NCBI GenBank assembly: GCA_030847615.1
Contig: JAUMIR010000003.1
Coordinates: forward strand, 193,573,149 to 193,637,148
Reading direction: 5' to 3'
Origin: Gambelia wislizenii
Taxonomy: Eukaryota > Chordata > Lepidosauria > Squamata > Crotaphytidae
DNA length: 64,000 nucleotides
Below are positions 1 to 11,886 of this stretch, one piece after another. The notes under the pieces are model-generated. The model saw only the letters and a list, made by a program, of their open reading frames with translations, made no database searches and was not told the origin of the DNA. Within the stretch, counting starts at the first letter, position 1. Each line of letters starts with the position of its first letter. Position numbers and translations under genes: made by a program.

Positions 1-1503
1 TCCTAAAACTTCCCCAGGAAGAGCAGGAGAAGTGGAACACAGACATGGACTTTGAGTTCGAGTCGCTAGTTGAGAGGAAAGTTTTCCAGTTATTTGAGAG
101 GCCCAAAGACCAAAAGGTTGTTGGTTGCAGGTGGGTCTACAAGCTTAAGGACACAAAAGTGTACGGCATGCTTAGTTGGGAAAGGCTTTTTGCAGGAGTG
201 CTACACCAATTTTGACATAACCTTTTCACCCACAGCAAAGCCAGAAAGTCTTAGGTTAGTGTTAGCTATAGCAGCCAAGAGGCAGCTGGTTGTGCAGCAC
301 TTTGACATTGAAACAGCATACCTGAATGCTGATCTTGAAGAGACAGTGTTTGTGGAACAGGCCCAAGGTTATGACAGTGCAGGTAAGAGCAAGGCGTACT
401 TGTTGCACAAAGTGCTCTACATCTTTAAACGAAGTGCACGTTGCTGGAACAAGTGCATCCACCAAGTTTTGGTGTCATTAGGTTACACAAGGAGCATCGC
501 AGATGCCTGTGTGTACACCAAGGGAGCAGGTGATAGTGCTGTCATGTTAGTTGTCTATGTGGACGACCTTTGTGTGGTGGCAAAGAGTGCCAGTGAAGTC
601 AAGAAAGTGCAGGTAGAGTTAGAAAGCCAGTTCAAGTTGAAGGACTTAGGCAGCCTGAGATGTTATTTAGGTGTAGAGGTAGAAAGAACTGGTCTTGGAG
701 AATTTTTCTTAAGTCAGAAGAAGAAGATTGACAGTCTTTTGGCCAAGTGTGGGCTTAGTGAGGCAAAAGTGGTCAGGACACCAATGACCACTGATTTTGT
801 GAACTTAGATGCAGAACAGGAATTTGAAAGGCCTGATCTGTACCACTCAGTGGTAAGCAGTCTGTTGTTTATTTCAAACAACACAAGGCCTAACATCAGT
901 TTTGCAGTTGGGGTACTCAGCAGAAGAGTCTCCAAGCCAAGGAGGGTGGATTAGGAAACCCTGAAGAGGGTTGTTAGATTTATCAAGGGGACCAGGGACG
1001 TGTGTTTGAAGCTGACAGCAAGTCAGGTGACCCTGGAGTGCTATGTGGACAGCTCTTTTGCTGCTGAGACTTCAGACAGGAAGTCAGTGACTGGGATGGT
1101 GGTCAGGTATGCAGAGAGCCCCATAGTGTGGAGATGAAGAAAGCAGAACTCTGTGACAATTAGTACCACTGAAGCTGAATTTGCTGCCTTGTCTGAGATG
1201 GCAAGTGAGGTACAATGGGTTAGGCAGATACTTGCAGATCTTGGGGAGCCATGCCAAATGCCTGTTGAGGTGCACGAGGACTCACAAGCCTGCATAGCTA
1301 TGGCACAATCATAAAACCTGAAATGTAGGACAAAATACATTGCGGTATGCTACCAAAATGTGAGGCAGTTAATACAAGAAGGTGTCTTGTGTCTGAGGTA
1401 CTGTCCATCTGACTGGTACTGTTGCAGACCTGCTCACAAAAGCCCTTCTAGCAGGAAGCCATGAGGAGTTAGCAAAGAGTCTGGGTCTTATCACTAGTGT
1501 GTA
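1..1503 (+). pseudogene. Copia-1 pol fragment: reverse transcriptase and RNase H (broken)
   Basis: The product would copy element RNA into cDNA inside a virus-like particle. The frame starts outside the window with the RT N-terminal stretch ending in GCRWVYKLK (about 127-150). It breaks near 165-170 and resumes in the frame that carries FDIETAYLNADL, the YGLK-like block altered to IFKRSARCW, the catalytic YVDDL (about 557-571) and QFKLKDLG. A TAG follows at 952-954, but RNase H continues in the same frame: YVDSSFA near 1042, STTEAEFAALSE (SAEAEY block) near 1165, then EDSQACIAMAQ. A stop sits near 1312, and a further frame change near 1420 leads into VADLLTKAL and the terminal TAA at 1503. 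At least two frameshifts and three stops make this a fossil. Copia identity is very secure. Confidence 0.92.
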
Positions 1504-1629
1504 AAGTGAAAGGCGTCGAAAGGGAAGGTCAACCAACAGACGATTGATGCCCAACAATGTATCTTGATAATGTTATGTTGTAATGATAACACGTGTCCTT
1601 CACAGTAGTTTGGCCATTTTGGAGGGGAT

Positions 1630-2072
1630 TGTCAGGAGTTGGTGACTGAACTCCATTATAAAATGGCCAAACGAACTGCAGAGTCACACTGAGTCATAAT
1701 GGCTGACTCCATGAACTGCCTAATCTACCTTAGCTACAGAAGGAGGGTTCTTATTGGTGTGTAAGATCATGTGATTGAGTAAGCCAATGCCCTGTAACTG
1801 TATATATGGAAGGGCTCAGAGGAAAGCTCACTAATCTTCTTCCTGTGAATGCTGAGACCTGGTGAAGCAGTTTCTCCCTGAATTGTAAATATTCGTATAT
1901 ATTGCAACTGTTTGACTTTGAAGATAAAAGTGCCTTATGCTTATATGGACGTCAAACTCTCTTTTTGTGAGTATTCTTGGGAGCGGGTTGCTACTGAGTC
2001 TACTGAGGCAGATTTTGGGCTTCTGCTGGGGATTGCATGTCCTATCATCCCCTGAGAGTGCATACCATGATA
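1630..2072 (+). repeat. Copia-1 3' LTR
   Basis: It starts TGTCAGG directly after a purine-rich tract (TTTGGAGGGGAT) and ends near CATACCATGATA; the TGATA end looks like a decayed TGACA, the inverted complement of TGTCA. A TATA-like sequence (TGTATATATGG) lies at about 1799-1809, as expected for the U3 promoter. The right boundary rests on similarity to the end of the 52.3-kb copia LTR and is uncertain by a few bases. An 11-base inverted pair (TTGGCCATTTT / AAAATGGCCAA) straddles the LTR start. Confidence 0.75.
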
Positions 2073-2078
2073 ATAGTG

Positions 2079-2081
2079 CGA

Positions 2082-2125
<44 letters not shown>

Positions 2126-2127
2126 GA
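2079..2127 (+). repeat. (GAAA)n microsatellite
   Basis: About eleven GAAA units follow the copia-1 LTR within a few bases. Confidence 0.97.
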
Positions 2128-2320
2128 AATCAGGCAAGCAAACAATATAAGCCTTGGCTGTGCTGGAAAGGCTGAGATCCTTCCCACAAGCCAAGTCATT
2201 TTGGCCAAGTTGTATTACCAAGACATCCAGGAAGCCATGCTCTTTAAAATTTTCTCATCCTTGGTGAGAAAGGGTGTCCAGATTCATTAAGAGAACTTGT
2301 TGAGAAAATGGCCAAGTGCC

Positions 2321-2354
2321 ATTCTATTCTATTCTATTCTATTCTATTCTATTT
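2321..2354 (+). repeat. (ATTCT)n pentanucleotide microsatellite
   Basis: Six perfect ATTCT units, followed by ATTTATTG. A short (TG)n run lies just downstream at 2387-2403. Confidence 0.97.
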
Positions 2355-2403
2355 ATTGTGATTTAGGGCCCTGAAAGGTGGTTGGTTGTGTGTGTGTGTG
2401 TGT

Positions 2404-3404
2404 AGAAAACAATATTTTGCACCATAAAGGTTTTTTTAAAAAAAAAAATTGGCAATGTTCTGATGTTTGTGTTTAAAATGTTATTTTCTTGAATAGGTTT
2501 TGAACAAAAAGTCACAAAGCCTGGGGAAAAAAATGGGGAAATGTATAGAAATTCTTGTCATCTCACCCTAAAGGAATAAGACATTTGTAATTATTAGTTA
2601 TTTCATGCAAAAGCAAAATAAGGGGAGACTTACATCCCTATGAGATGGTGGTGAGTCACTTTCTTTCAAGGGCAGGTGGAGTGGGCTGGCCTATCCCTCT
2701 TTGACATCCATGCTAAGTCTGGAGGCCCCTGAAGCAATGACAGCTGTCCCATGCACTCAGTGAAACACACCAGGTTTTCAGAAAGGGTTTGAGACAGACC
2801 TTGCAAAGTTGTGGACTTATCAAGTGCCCTTTTTTCCAAAGGCCAAATTGATCCTAAACTGCTGGTAAAGAGGACAACCGACAAGCATCTAGGCTTGCCT
2901 ACCTGTCTCCCATTCCAGGTTGACAACAGCATGGGTACTACATCCAGTTGCTCCCCCCCACACACCCATTAATATGTTTATGGAGCACTGAAGAGCCCAT
3001 CAATTAAACCTGTGCCCACTGGCATTGTCTCCAGACTTTTCTTGTATAAAACATGGCTATTTCTGCTCTAGAAGTGTCATGCATCCCTTTCCCCCTTAGT
3101 GCTCAGCCTCTAAGTCCCAACAATAAAACTCCAGTCCAGTTTCCTTACTGCTTTTTTCCTCCTGCACCCAGAACCTTACTTCTTGTGCTCACCAGTCTTT
3201 ATGATCCCAAAGAGGTTGAGCTAAGATCCAAAATGAGTTTCATAGCTAAGAGGAGACAGAAACTTTGAAATACAGTTTGCATATATGGGGCTTTCTCATT
3301 GCCCCAATTGACATTATATTCCCTGCGATACCTGGCTGTTGAATGGCAAGTGGCTAAGTGTGTCATCAAACTTCAATTAATTGTTATGCATGTGTGAGAG
3401 AGCA
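2404..3404. other. Anonymous non-coding DNA
   Basis: No recognisable gene or repeat. The open frames here are short, without domain motifs, and start or end arbitrarily. Confidence 0.6.
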
Positions 3405-3612
3405 TTTTAATGATATATGTTTTCATCTGGTTTTAATCTTTTGATCATTTAATCTTATTTTAACTTTTTTTTTATCTTGTGGATTTTTAACAATATGTTT
3501 TTAATTTGCTGTAAGCCCCTTTGAGTCCTTAAATGGGGAAAAGGCGGGATAGAAATAAGATGATGGTGGGGAGGAGGAGGATGGGGATGATGATGATGGT
3601 GGTGGTGGAAGG
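3405..3612 (+). repeat. LINE-type 3' tail (L2/CR1-like) with GAT/GGT microsatellite
   Basis: A T-rich stretch leads into CTGTAAGCCCCTTTGAGTCC and then GGGGAAAAGGCGGGATAGAAATAA, the typical 3' terminus of L2/CR1-like LINEs in reptiles. A degenerate GAT/GGT simple repeat follows, as expected at a LINE tail. No coding sequence accompanies it. Orientation is plus. Assignment to L2 rather than a SINE sharing the tail is uncertain. Confidence 0.6.
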
Positions 3613-5641
3613 CATGCTTCCTATGTGAGGAGTTGGTGCTAAAATTAACTTTCCAAGCTCTTCTTCAGCATCTCAAGCAGAGATCTTTCCCAGCCCTTTC
3701 ATTTATGGACCAATGTTATTTAAGAGAAGGTGAGGCATGGAACCTGGGACTTTCTACAAGTAAATCATGTGCTGTATCTTAGAGTTGTGATGCCTCCTTG
3801 AAACCTGCTCTGGGCAATTACAGTTGCCCTTACTAGAATTTCCTATAGAAGCTCAGACAATGGACTAGCTAAAAATGTATCTCTCTTTTGCCCCAAGATA
3901 TTTCATGCTGGTAGTTGGAGAGGGGGTAGGATGAAGATCCTTTGGGGATCCATGGAATTGGCTCCATTGACAATACTGGTGAAGAGTTCTGCCCAAATCA
4001 TGTCAGTGAGTACTGGAGTGTTACCCACAGAAATAATCCCATGCTGCTGCTGCTGCTAGGATAGTTAAACATATGGGGTGTGTGTGTGAAGATCACTCTT
4101 CATCCCTTGAAACCTACCTGAAGCCCCTGCCATCAAGATTGCTGTTGTTGTCATGAGCCCCTGCCAGTGTTAATGTTTCACGAATACCATGTTAAGAGAA
4201 TTGTGTATGAGGTGAAACGACAAATCTTGTACTTCCGGTGGCATTAGGGGAAATGAAGGCTCTGCCTGCAATGGTTTATATATTCACACATGTAAGCTGT
4301 CTCTTCATGGTTTCACACAAATTACTCCTAATTATAAAAGATGGAATTGCAGGAGGAGAGGGCATGATGCTTGCTGACATTTTCATTCTACAAGACAATT
4401 CTTCAGCTGGCTAATTAGGAAGCTTCCCAAATCCTTTGCAATGCTAGAGAGCTGCAAAATCCCATCCACATCAGCCAAAATCTGCTCAGTGGCTGAATAA
4501 CCTTATTGCTGATAGAAACTGAGTTGGAAAGCCTGAAATGCAGTTATTGATGCTACAGCATACAGGCAGAACAGCCAGCTGAACCTCCAGTATACAACCC
4601 CATCTTTCACATTAGCTCTTCACTTAGCACTTGTCTACCAGATTCTGGTGTGTTTGCCAAGGTCAGTTTAGAGTGTTACGGAGTATTTGTTTCCTTGGTG
4701 GCATTCCCCTACACAAAGTTATTTGCAAGTAGAATAAGCTTAATAATTTGTATTTTTTACTCCATTTACTTTTAAAAATATTTATGTTCACCAAGCACAG
4801 CTCCACAGAGCATTCTAGAAAGCTAAAAGTACAGGAAAAAACAGTAAACAATTATTAGAACAATGATTAAATCAACAACAAAATTAAAAACTATTAAGAC
4901 AGCGATAAAATGAGCAAAAACCATGCATGCATGTGTGCAAAAACATACATCACAGCAGCGAGAGCAAAACAGCATGTAAAGTGTAATAATTCTTCTAATG
5001 GCCAAATTTCTAGATCAAAGCAGAACTCATTTCAAGAGTTCAACTTCTCTACTTCTCTAGTGTTCATTAATGTTGTGCGTTAATTTATATAACCATATCT
5101 GGAAATTTTACTGACATGTAGATCTAATTTTACAGTACCATAAAGTACCATAAAGTATCATAAAGTTTTTGTTTCTTTTAATCCTGATCTGAATGAAAGC
5201 ATAACTTAAGAACAGTCTGCCCATCCACTGTGGCCTGTCACCTAATTGGTAGTAACTTTCTATTCATGGTCCAGTTCACTGCCAGAGCTCTGCTTTTGCA
5301 ATGTGATAGTAGTTCATTCTTATGACTTAGGACAACTTCACACATGTAGGTTATTTAGGGGTAATTTGAAGTGATTATCTGTCTGTCTAAAAATATCCCT
5401 TCAGAAAAGAAATATTTCAAAAAGAAAGAAAGCCAAAGGTTTGTTAAGTTCCAAAATTAAAATTGGAAACTTGTTCCCTTCTACACGGGAAACAGAATAG
5501 ATGTATTTTTTTCTATCAAGTAGCAGAAAAAAGATCAGACATTCTTCTTCTTGTACAGTGCGGTTAAAATCAACTTTTGCTGTACTGACCATTCCTTTGT
5601 CCTATCAGGATAATTGAGATGGGGCTATGCTTTAAAAGGAG
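3613..5641. other. Anonymous non-coding DNA
   Basis: Nothing recognised apart from a short CTG run near 4041-4056. Open frames are all below 65 codons and have no motif. Confidence 0.55.
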
Positions 5642-5875
5642 TACAGTAGATTCATTATCCACTGATTCAGTTATCCACAGGATACAAAACAGCACACCTA
5701 TCAGAGTCTTCCTAAAAATGCTAGAATTCTTTTCTAGGTCCTCCAAGGCAACTCTATGGTATTTTAAACCAGAAGTCCCATTATTTTCAATGGCTTTTGC
5801 TGTTGTCCACTGTTTTCAGTATCCATGGGGGCCCCTGGAACCAATCCCCCATGAATATGGGGGTCCTACTGCAGT
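5642..5875. mobile_element. Tigger/pogo-like MITE, copy 1
   Basis: The ends are loosely inverted (TACAGTAG at left; TGCAGTAGG read from the right). The interior holds TTATCCAC-type and CCCCCATGAATATGGGGGTCC-type blocks, typical of vertebrate Tigger/pogo derivatives. It resembles the copy at 43.38-43.61 kb. There is no transposase frame. Confidence 0.55.
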
Positions 5876-6149
5876 GTGTTTCTGGGTTAAGACCTCTACT
5901 GAAAGCTATAGTACAAGTTGCATCACACATTCTTATTGTACCCCTTGCTTGATATGATGTCACATTCCAAAGAGTGGCAGAGAGTAAAGCAGGATCAACA
6001 CTGAATGTGACTTTTTCATCAAGAGCATTGGGTAATGCACGTGACCAACATGGTCACTTAATTTTTCAAGTGTACTTTAGCCCAAACTATTGATTATAGC
6101 TATATTATCAGAAGTGTTAGAAAGGGCTCTGAAAGAGCATCACCATATC

Positions 6150-6527
6150 TGACTTGACCATGCTGGCCCTCGTGTAGCATGATAATCATTTTAAGGAATT
6201 TGGCCATGGGTCAGCGTAAGAGGGGTGCTCCAAAAAAGCGATACAAGGATTCCCTGAAACAACATCTCAGGCTCAGCCAAATTGATCACTGACAATGGTC
6301 CACCCTGGCCTCACATCGGGAGGCATGGAGACGCACTATCCACAATGCTGCAGCCTTATTTGAGAACTCATGCCGAACAAGTCCTGAAGAGAAACAACAA
6401 TGCAGAAAGAATCACAACCCAGAAACATCACCCAAGGAGACCTTCTGCTGTGCTTTCTGCAACTGGACTTGTTTATCTTGGATTGGCCTTTTTAGTCATC
6501 AGCGCGCTTGCAGTAAGCACGGGATGA
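6150..6527 (+). pseudogene. LINE ORF2 C-terminal fragment with zinc finger
   Basis: A frame reads GQRKRGAPKKRYKDSLK, then WRRTIHNAAALFE, and near its end a C-x2-C-x12-H-x4-C finger (CAFCNWTC...HQRAC). This layout is typical of the C-terminus of a vertebrate non-LTR retrotransposon polyprotein, downstream of RT. An in-frame ATG-started stretch in another frame (6282-6527) is a shadow. The upstream RT is missing, so this is a short 5'-truncated copy. I cannot say which LINE clade it belongs to. Confidence 0.6.
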
Positions 6528-8499
6528 GTCCTTCCTGAATCTTTATTTGTGAAGAAAAGCCAGAGAGAGAGAGAGAGATCAGAAGTATCTAGAAGCAGGA
6601 GAATAGCAGAACAACCAAGCTGTCTCAGAGAGTGTGTCTCTAGTTCATCATTCTATTCACATGGAAGCCAGCCAGAGATCTGGGGGGGGGGGCTCACAAG
6701 CATTAATTGAGTGTAACAATAGCCTCCAACTTCTACCTCCCATCAAGAGATATATAGGGGCATATAGTCCCTGATACAGATGTGATAGATACATGCCCAT
6801 ATTCACAAGTAGCCATATCTTCCATAAATTTATCCTATTTTTTGGTTATAACTACATCTGGAAGTGAATACATCAATTTAACTGTGTGATATATGAAGAG
6901 AAGAAAGTAGAACAGAGTGAAGATCATTTGAGTTTCTGCAATGATTTTGGCTGCATAGTACATTATTGAAACAGGAATGGGAGATAGCTGGGCAGTGAGA
7001 AAAAAAATCTTTGAACAAAAATTTGATTCATTTGTTTCATACTTTTATCATTAACACTTTTGGACTAAAGCAACCTCCAATTGTATGAAAATAATAATAA
7101 TAATAGTAATCTTCATATATAAAAATGCAAAGCAGTGCAGAGCCAAGGTCAGTGTAGACCAAATTGTTCAAAAACAAACACTTGGGGTTTAGGATATTTA
7201 TCCACTGACCCTGAAATGTCAGCTTGACATGGCTACTAATGTAGCACACTTCTCTCCAGAGTTATTCCTCTATGCAAAGGTGCCACCAACTGTGAGAATG
7301 CACCAGAGGGTCTGGCTGGAAACAATCTGCATACCTTATTTTATCGCTGGGCCTCATAAATCAGCATTGTAAGGAGGAAAATATCTAGAATTTCATACTA
7401 TTTTTGAAATAGGGCGGAACCAGAATGTCACATTTTTTGAGAGTCCAATGACACCAGAAGAAAACTGCTAAAATCTTATTTTATTGTACTGCGTGATATC
7501 ACTTGGGTTTTGTAATTCTAACCTCTAATTACTTTCTGGTAAGCTGTAATAGATCTAACCTTCTGAAGCTCAAACACAGGGATGTGCTAATATTCCTGGG
7601 GTATTATATATATTCATGCTTAGGTACTGTAAATTCTATAACTGCCATTTAATGCTGTATATGACTCTCAGTTGACATCACTGAGGAAGTTGGAAACTGA
7701 AATGTCTTATGTTTTATTCATACAAATACCTGTTTTCAAGAATTTTACTAAATCTGTTTCAATTGATGGCGTCTTTCCAGGATGCAGGTTCTATCTGAAA
7801 ATAGGGTTGTTCATTTGCTTTATTCAACTGTTACACACACATGCATGCATGCACACACAATACTAAGCTGCTAAGTTTTCTGCCAGAAAACTGGGGCGGG
7901 GAGAGAGAAGTATTGCAAATCTCTGTTACCTTTTTCCAGAGAGCTTGTTCTATTTATCCCTTCTACTGTGCAGTTCATTGCTGGAACATCAAGGCCAAGA
8001 ACTTTCTGAGATTTCTGGAAACACCTTCATGCACCAGGCTTTCCTTTAAGCCAAGGATTATGTTTTGGGTTTTTCATGACAGCTACTATCAGACCACCAC
8101 CACTACTGGAGCTTGAACACAAAATCGTACATTTCCCAAGGCTTATCTGTATCCTGATTCTTATACACAAGAATCCCAGGCCTTCAGTCTACTATGGTGA
8201 TGTAAAGACCAATTGGATGTCCTGGGGCAACTTGAGCATTACTAAATTTCTAACGCTTACTGAGCTACCATGAAGAATGCATGCAGGCATCCACAAGTGT
8301 CTCTGACCAAATTAAAGTATTTACAGGATATAGCTCAGAGAATTTAGAGAAAGTCCTAGGCTGAATACTAAGCATCACACATTATAGCATATAAAGTAGT
8401 AGAACTGGAAATGATTTATGCCTGAATCATTGGAGACTATCAGATGGGAATTAAAAAAAGTGTTCCCATCTCACAATCTCCTTTCCCACCCCTCTCCCA
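6528..8499. other. Anonymous non-coding DNA
   Basis: It holds short simple repeats ((GA)n near 6562, AAT-rich at 7089-7110, CA/CATG near 7833-7856) and no recognisable gene or transposon ends. Confidence 0.55.
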
Positions 8500-8650
8500 G
8501 CACAAGAACAAAAAAATTCCCACTTACCTGAATCATACTTGTGCCAGGCAGTCCAGGAAGTGAAATGAGCTCTAGAGCTCCTTTCACTTTCTGGTTTGTA
8601 ATCCCAGCTGCTCTCAGGAGAAGAGGAGAGCCAGGGATTTAAAGGAACAG
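8500..8650 (-). mobile_element. Partial copy of the GATTATCAGA-type DNA transposon family (antisense)
   Basis: Blocks matching the better copy at 17.93-18.42 kb are present in the same order on the plus strand: CACTTACCT followed by CCTTTCACTTTCTGGTTTGTAA and CCCAGCTGCTCTC. It abuts the G-rich minisatellite directly. The opposite orientation of the copy beyond the minisatellite suggests a rearranged or foldback arrangement. Confidence 0.5.
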
Positions 8651-9420
8651 ACTGGGAGTGATCGGGGGGCAATGGGGTGATGATTGGGGGGAGCGATCAA
8701 GGGGCAATTGGGGAACTGGGCAGCAATGGGAGGGGGCAGTCGGTGGAGGTTGGGCAGCAATGGGAGAGGACGATTAGGGGGTGATCGGGCAGTGATGGGA
8801 GATTGGGGGTGATTGGGCAGTCATGAGAGGAGGCGATTGGAGAGGGAAGTTGGGCAGTGATGGGAGAGGGTGATGGAGGGTGATTGGGCAGTGATGGGAG
8901 AGAGTGATTGGGGGGCAATTGGGCAGCAATGGGATGGGGCAGTTGGGCCATCGGAAGGAGCGGTTGGGGGTGGTTGTCAGACAGCAATGGGAGATTGGGG
9001 TTAGGCAGCAATGGGAAGGGGTGATTGGGGGGATGGTCAGGCAGTGATGGGAGGGGGCGATAAAGGAGCAATGGGAGATTGGGAGGCAATTGGGCATCAC
9101 TGGGAAGGGGCAGTTGGGCAGCAATGGGATGGGGTGATGGGGGCAGTCGGGCAGTGATAGGAGGGGGTAATCAGGCAGCAATGGGGGGCAATTGGGGGGT
9201 GATCAGGCAGTGATGGGAGATTGGGGGCGATTAGACAGCAATGGGAGGGGGCAGTTGAGAAGCTATGGGAGATGGCAATTGGGGGTTTGGGCAGTGAAGG
9301 AAGGAGCGGTCAGAGGGCAGTCAGGCAGCAATGGGAGGGGCAATTGGGGGGTGGTCAGCCAGCGATGGAAAGGGGTGATTCGGGGGCAGTTGGGCAGTGA
9401 TGGGGGGTAATCCTGGTGGC
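8651..9420 (+). repeat. G-rich minisatellite, about 22 degenerate units
   Basis: A unit of about 30-35 nt is repeated: GGGCAGYRATGGGAG followed by a variable G-rich linker such as GGGGGTGATT. I count about 22 occurrences of the CAGYRATGGG core. All six frames lack stops for long stretches, which yields artefactual Pro/Leu-rich (minus) or Gly-rich (plus) frames. Many runs of three to seven G on the plus strand could form quadruplexes. Confidence 0.93.
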
Positions 9421-9644
9421 AGCGGGGGCCTGTTAAGCTTAAGGGAGGCATCTGGAAGTGTTTTGACACTCCGGACCTCCCACAAACACTAGCATCGTGC
9501 CACCATAACAGGCACCTTTTCACACTCCAGTCGTTCCATTTCAGAAACAGAATGACGGATCTATTAATGGCTTAAGCTGTTAATTTAAAAAAATGGGGAT
9601 GGAACTGAAGCAGCACGGGAGCAGAATGGAACAGGGACGATGTC

Positions 9645-10350
9645 AAAGATTATCAGATGGGGAAAATATCCCAGGACAGGGACAACAGGAGGCTGCTAAA
9701 AGGCTTACCTTTCAGACGATGTTGTTCCTGTTCTGTGATGCTCCTGTTCCCCCCGCTTCCTCTTATTCCTGAGGGAAATCTGTGAATAAGAAGCCCGTTC
9801 CGTTACAGAAACAGAATCACGTGCGAATGCAAAGATGACCTGTTCTGCTGGCGTGATGCCAGCATTAAGTGATGTCACCAGGAGGTCTGTGCCAGAACAC
9901 TTCTGGGTATGATTGGGACATCCAGGTAAGTGTCACTTTTTTCCCCCTCCCCAGGTTCCTTTTTAAGTGTTTAGTGTGGTTTCATGCTTGCTGTCACTTG
10001 TTTTCTTTTCTTTTACTTCTTACTTTTTAAATTTCCTGCCGATCGTTCTCTTGCGAGAATGGACAGGATTTGCTTTCTGGGATGTGAATGGAGCTTTGAG
10101 ACAGCTCCATTCATGCCTGGAGTGCCAAAGGGTGGGGGAGCACTCCAGATCATGCGGCAAGGGAAGCATTTGGGGGGGAAATTCTTTTGTTACAGAAACG
10201 GGAATGGGGTGGAAGTGTAGCAGTGGGGGGTTAGTGGGACAGGAACAGTTTCTAGGGTCCCATGTGATAATCTTCATCATCTGAAAGGGAAATCCTTTCT
10301 TAATACTGTGGCGTCCCTGTCCCGGTTTATTAGGTTCGTCTGATAATCTC
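9645..10350 (+). mobile_element. Non-autonomous DNA transposon, copy A
   Basis: Inverted ends AGATTATCAGATGGGG (left) and CGTCTGATAATCTCC (right) bound about 700 bp. Inside is a block shared with other copies here: CACTTCTGGGTATG, then CATCCAGGTAAGTG, a C/T-rich stretch, TTTTTAAATTTCC and a CTTGCGAGAATGG-type block. No transposase frame is visible. The superfamily is unknown to me. The sequence continues left to about 9440 with related material. Confidence 0.6.
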
Positions 10351-10599
10351 CTTAGACAGCCAGTTCATATGGACAGTACCTTAACTAAGTACTATTCACT
10401 CATTTCAGAAATGTTTTGAATCAAACCTAGGTTCCCAATCACATGGGAAGGTCTCCAATTCAGACTTATTGCTCTTCATGTAAGGATAGGGGTGGTAGAT
10501 GGAAAGGTAAGGTTAGCATAGTCCTCCTTCAAATAAGGAGTCATATGTATCTTTCTAAGGAGATTTTCATACGGGCTGTATATCCCGTGGCAGGAACAG

Positions 10600-11180
10600 A
10601 ACAGGGTCGGGAAAGGTTTTCCCTTTCGGATGACGTTGATCCTGTTCTGTCCTGCATCAATCCTGCTCCCGTGACTGTTCTGGAACAATGTAATCACAAT
10701 TTTTCATCGGGAATAGACCTCCTGTTCCATCACTATCACACAATCACAGGTGTGCAAACAGGAGCCCCGTTCCTGTTCCGAAATGACAGCTGTGGAGGGG
10801 AGGTACATTCCAAGCACTTCCTGGTATGATCTGGACATCCAGGTAAGTGGCACCCTTTATTTTACCCTCCCTGTTTTGACTGTGTGATTTAAAGTGTGTT
10901 TTTGTGCTTGGTGAACTGATTTTATGTTTGGGGAGCTTTATTTTTAAAATTTACCACCTGGCCATTATCACATGATAACGTGATAACGTTTTAGATGGCC
11001 GGTCGTAAAAGCAACCTTACGAGAGCTGCATTTATGGCCAGCCAGCAAGGGAAGGAGGAGCCCGTTCCTGCTGCGGAATTAAGGTAAGTGTGTAAAAGAT
11101 TTACGTTATTCCGTGGCAGGAACGGGAGAGGAGGTGGCGGGGCAGTAACGGGGCATTTTGGCCCTGTGTGAAAATCTCCT
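10600..11180 (+). mobile_element. Same DNA transposon family, copy B (diverged)
   Basis: It shares the ordered blocks of copy A: CAAGCACTTCCTGGTATGAT, ACATCCAGGTAAGTGGCACC, GTGTTTTTGTGCTTGG and TTTTTAAAATTTACC. It ends near GTGTGAAAATCTCCTAAG, a decayed form of the inverted end. It is not open in any frame. Confidence 0.5.
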
Positions 11181-11743
11181 AAGTGTAATTTTTAATGCTT
11201 TTTCAATACTTTCTTGTGTATCAGCTGTATGCTTTGATATTCCTTCTGATTCCCAGGATTATATTTCCAGTCCTGTTGAGATTGACATTTACATACGCAA
11301 TTTTTCCAAGACCAGCTAATGAAGGTGAAGATGTTTTATGCTACATGTACAAATTACTTATTGTCCATTCTTTGAATTTAAAATGGAGACATGCAGTAAT
11401 TGCTCTATTATCAGGGAATACTGTGATTCTATTATGTTGTGGTGAGCTTCCAAGGTTGTCAGTTCCAGATAGCTTTGTTCTTTATCTCTACTATTATTTC
11501 AAGACAATGTGACAGGCTGAGCCACAGAAGAAGGGGAAAAAAGAAGGAGGAGAGCATATTACTATGTTGTCTCAGCAGCTGGGTGGTTAACATGCATTTT
11601 AATCACAAGGGAGTAGTAAAATCCTGTTACTTTTTAAAAAGAAAATCACTGCCATTTTAAAAAATAGTAATCTAAGTAACTGCAATAAAGAAGCAGTCCA
11701 AAATTGCCATGAGTTCTTTGAAACTTGTTAAATTGCCATGAGT
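11181..11743. other. Anonymous non-coding DNA
   Basis: AT-rich sequence with no recognisable gene. The 105-codon frame starting at 11195 has no domain motif and low complexity. Confidence 0.5.
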
Positions 11744-11751
11744 GTTTGTAC

Positions 11752-11878
11752 CAGGGGTGGAAATTATGTGCCCCTTAATATATTGTTGAACTGTATGTCC
11801 AAGCATTCCTTACTGCTGGCTATGCCAGCCAAGGATGCTGAGAGTTGATGGCCAACAACTTCATAATTCCTGCCCCTG
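11752..11878. mobile_element. hAT-like MITE with 8-bp target duplication
   Basis: Inverted ends CAGGGGTGGAAATTATG and CAGGGGCAGGAATTATG (right end reversed) bound 127 bp. Flanking octamers GTTTGTAC (11744-11751) and GTTTATAG (11879-11886) match at six of eight positions. CAGGGGT-type ends and 8-bp duplications are hallmarks of hAT transposons. It has no coding capacity. Confidence 0.75.
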
Positions 11879-11886
11879 GTTTATAG

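Larger units (their letters stand above)
1..2072 (+). mobile_element. Ty1/copia LTR retrotransposon 1, 3' part
   Basis: The window opens inside a copia-type element. From left to right it has the end of the integrase-RT linker, RT, RNase H, a short untranslated tract with a purine-rich stretch (GGAGGGGAT) and an LTR. The 5' LTR, gag, protease and most of integrase lie before the window, so target-site duplication cannot be tested. Protein order and RNase H at the end of pol are as in Pseudoviridae/copia elements. Its LTR shares terminal bases (TGTCAGG at the start and a GTGCATACC-type end) with the complete copia at 52.3-57.7 kb, so the two families are related, but the LTR bodies differ. Confidence 0.9.

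Noticed and set aside
1831..2290. 125-codon minus frame and 117-codon plus frame around the GAAA run
   Set aside because: They span LTR and microsatellite; the Lys/Glu/Arg or Ser/Phe/Leu stretches are translated simple repeat.
8697..9410. Long Pro/Leu-rich minus frames and Gly-rich plus frame
   Set aside because: They are by-products of the G-rich minisatellite, which lacks stops in several frames; the composition follows the repeat unit.
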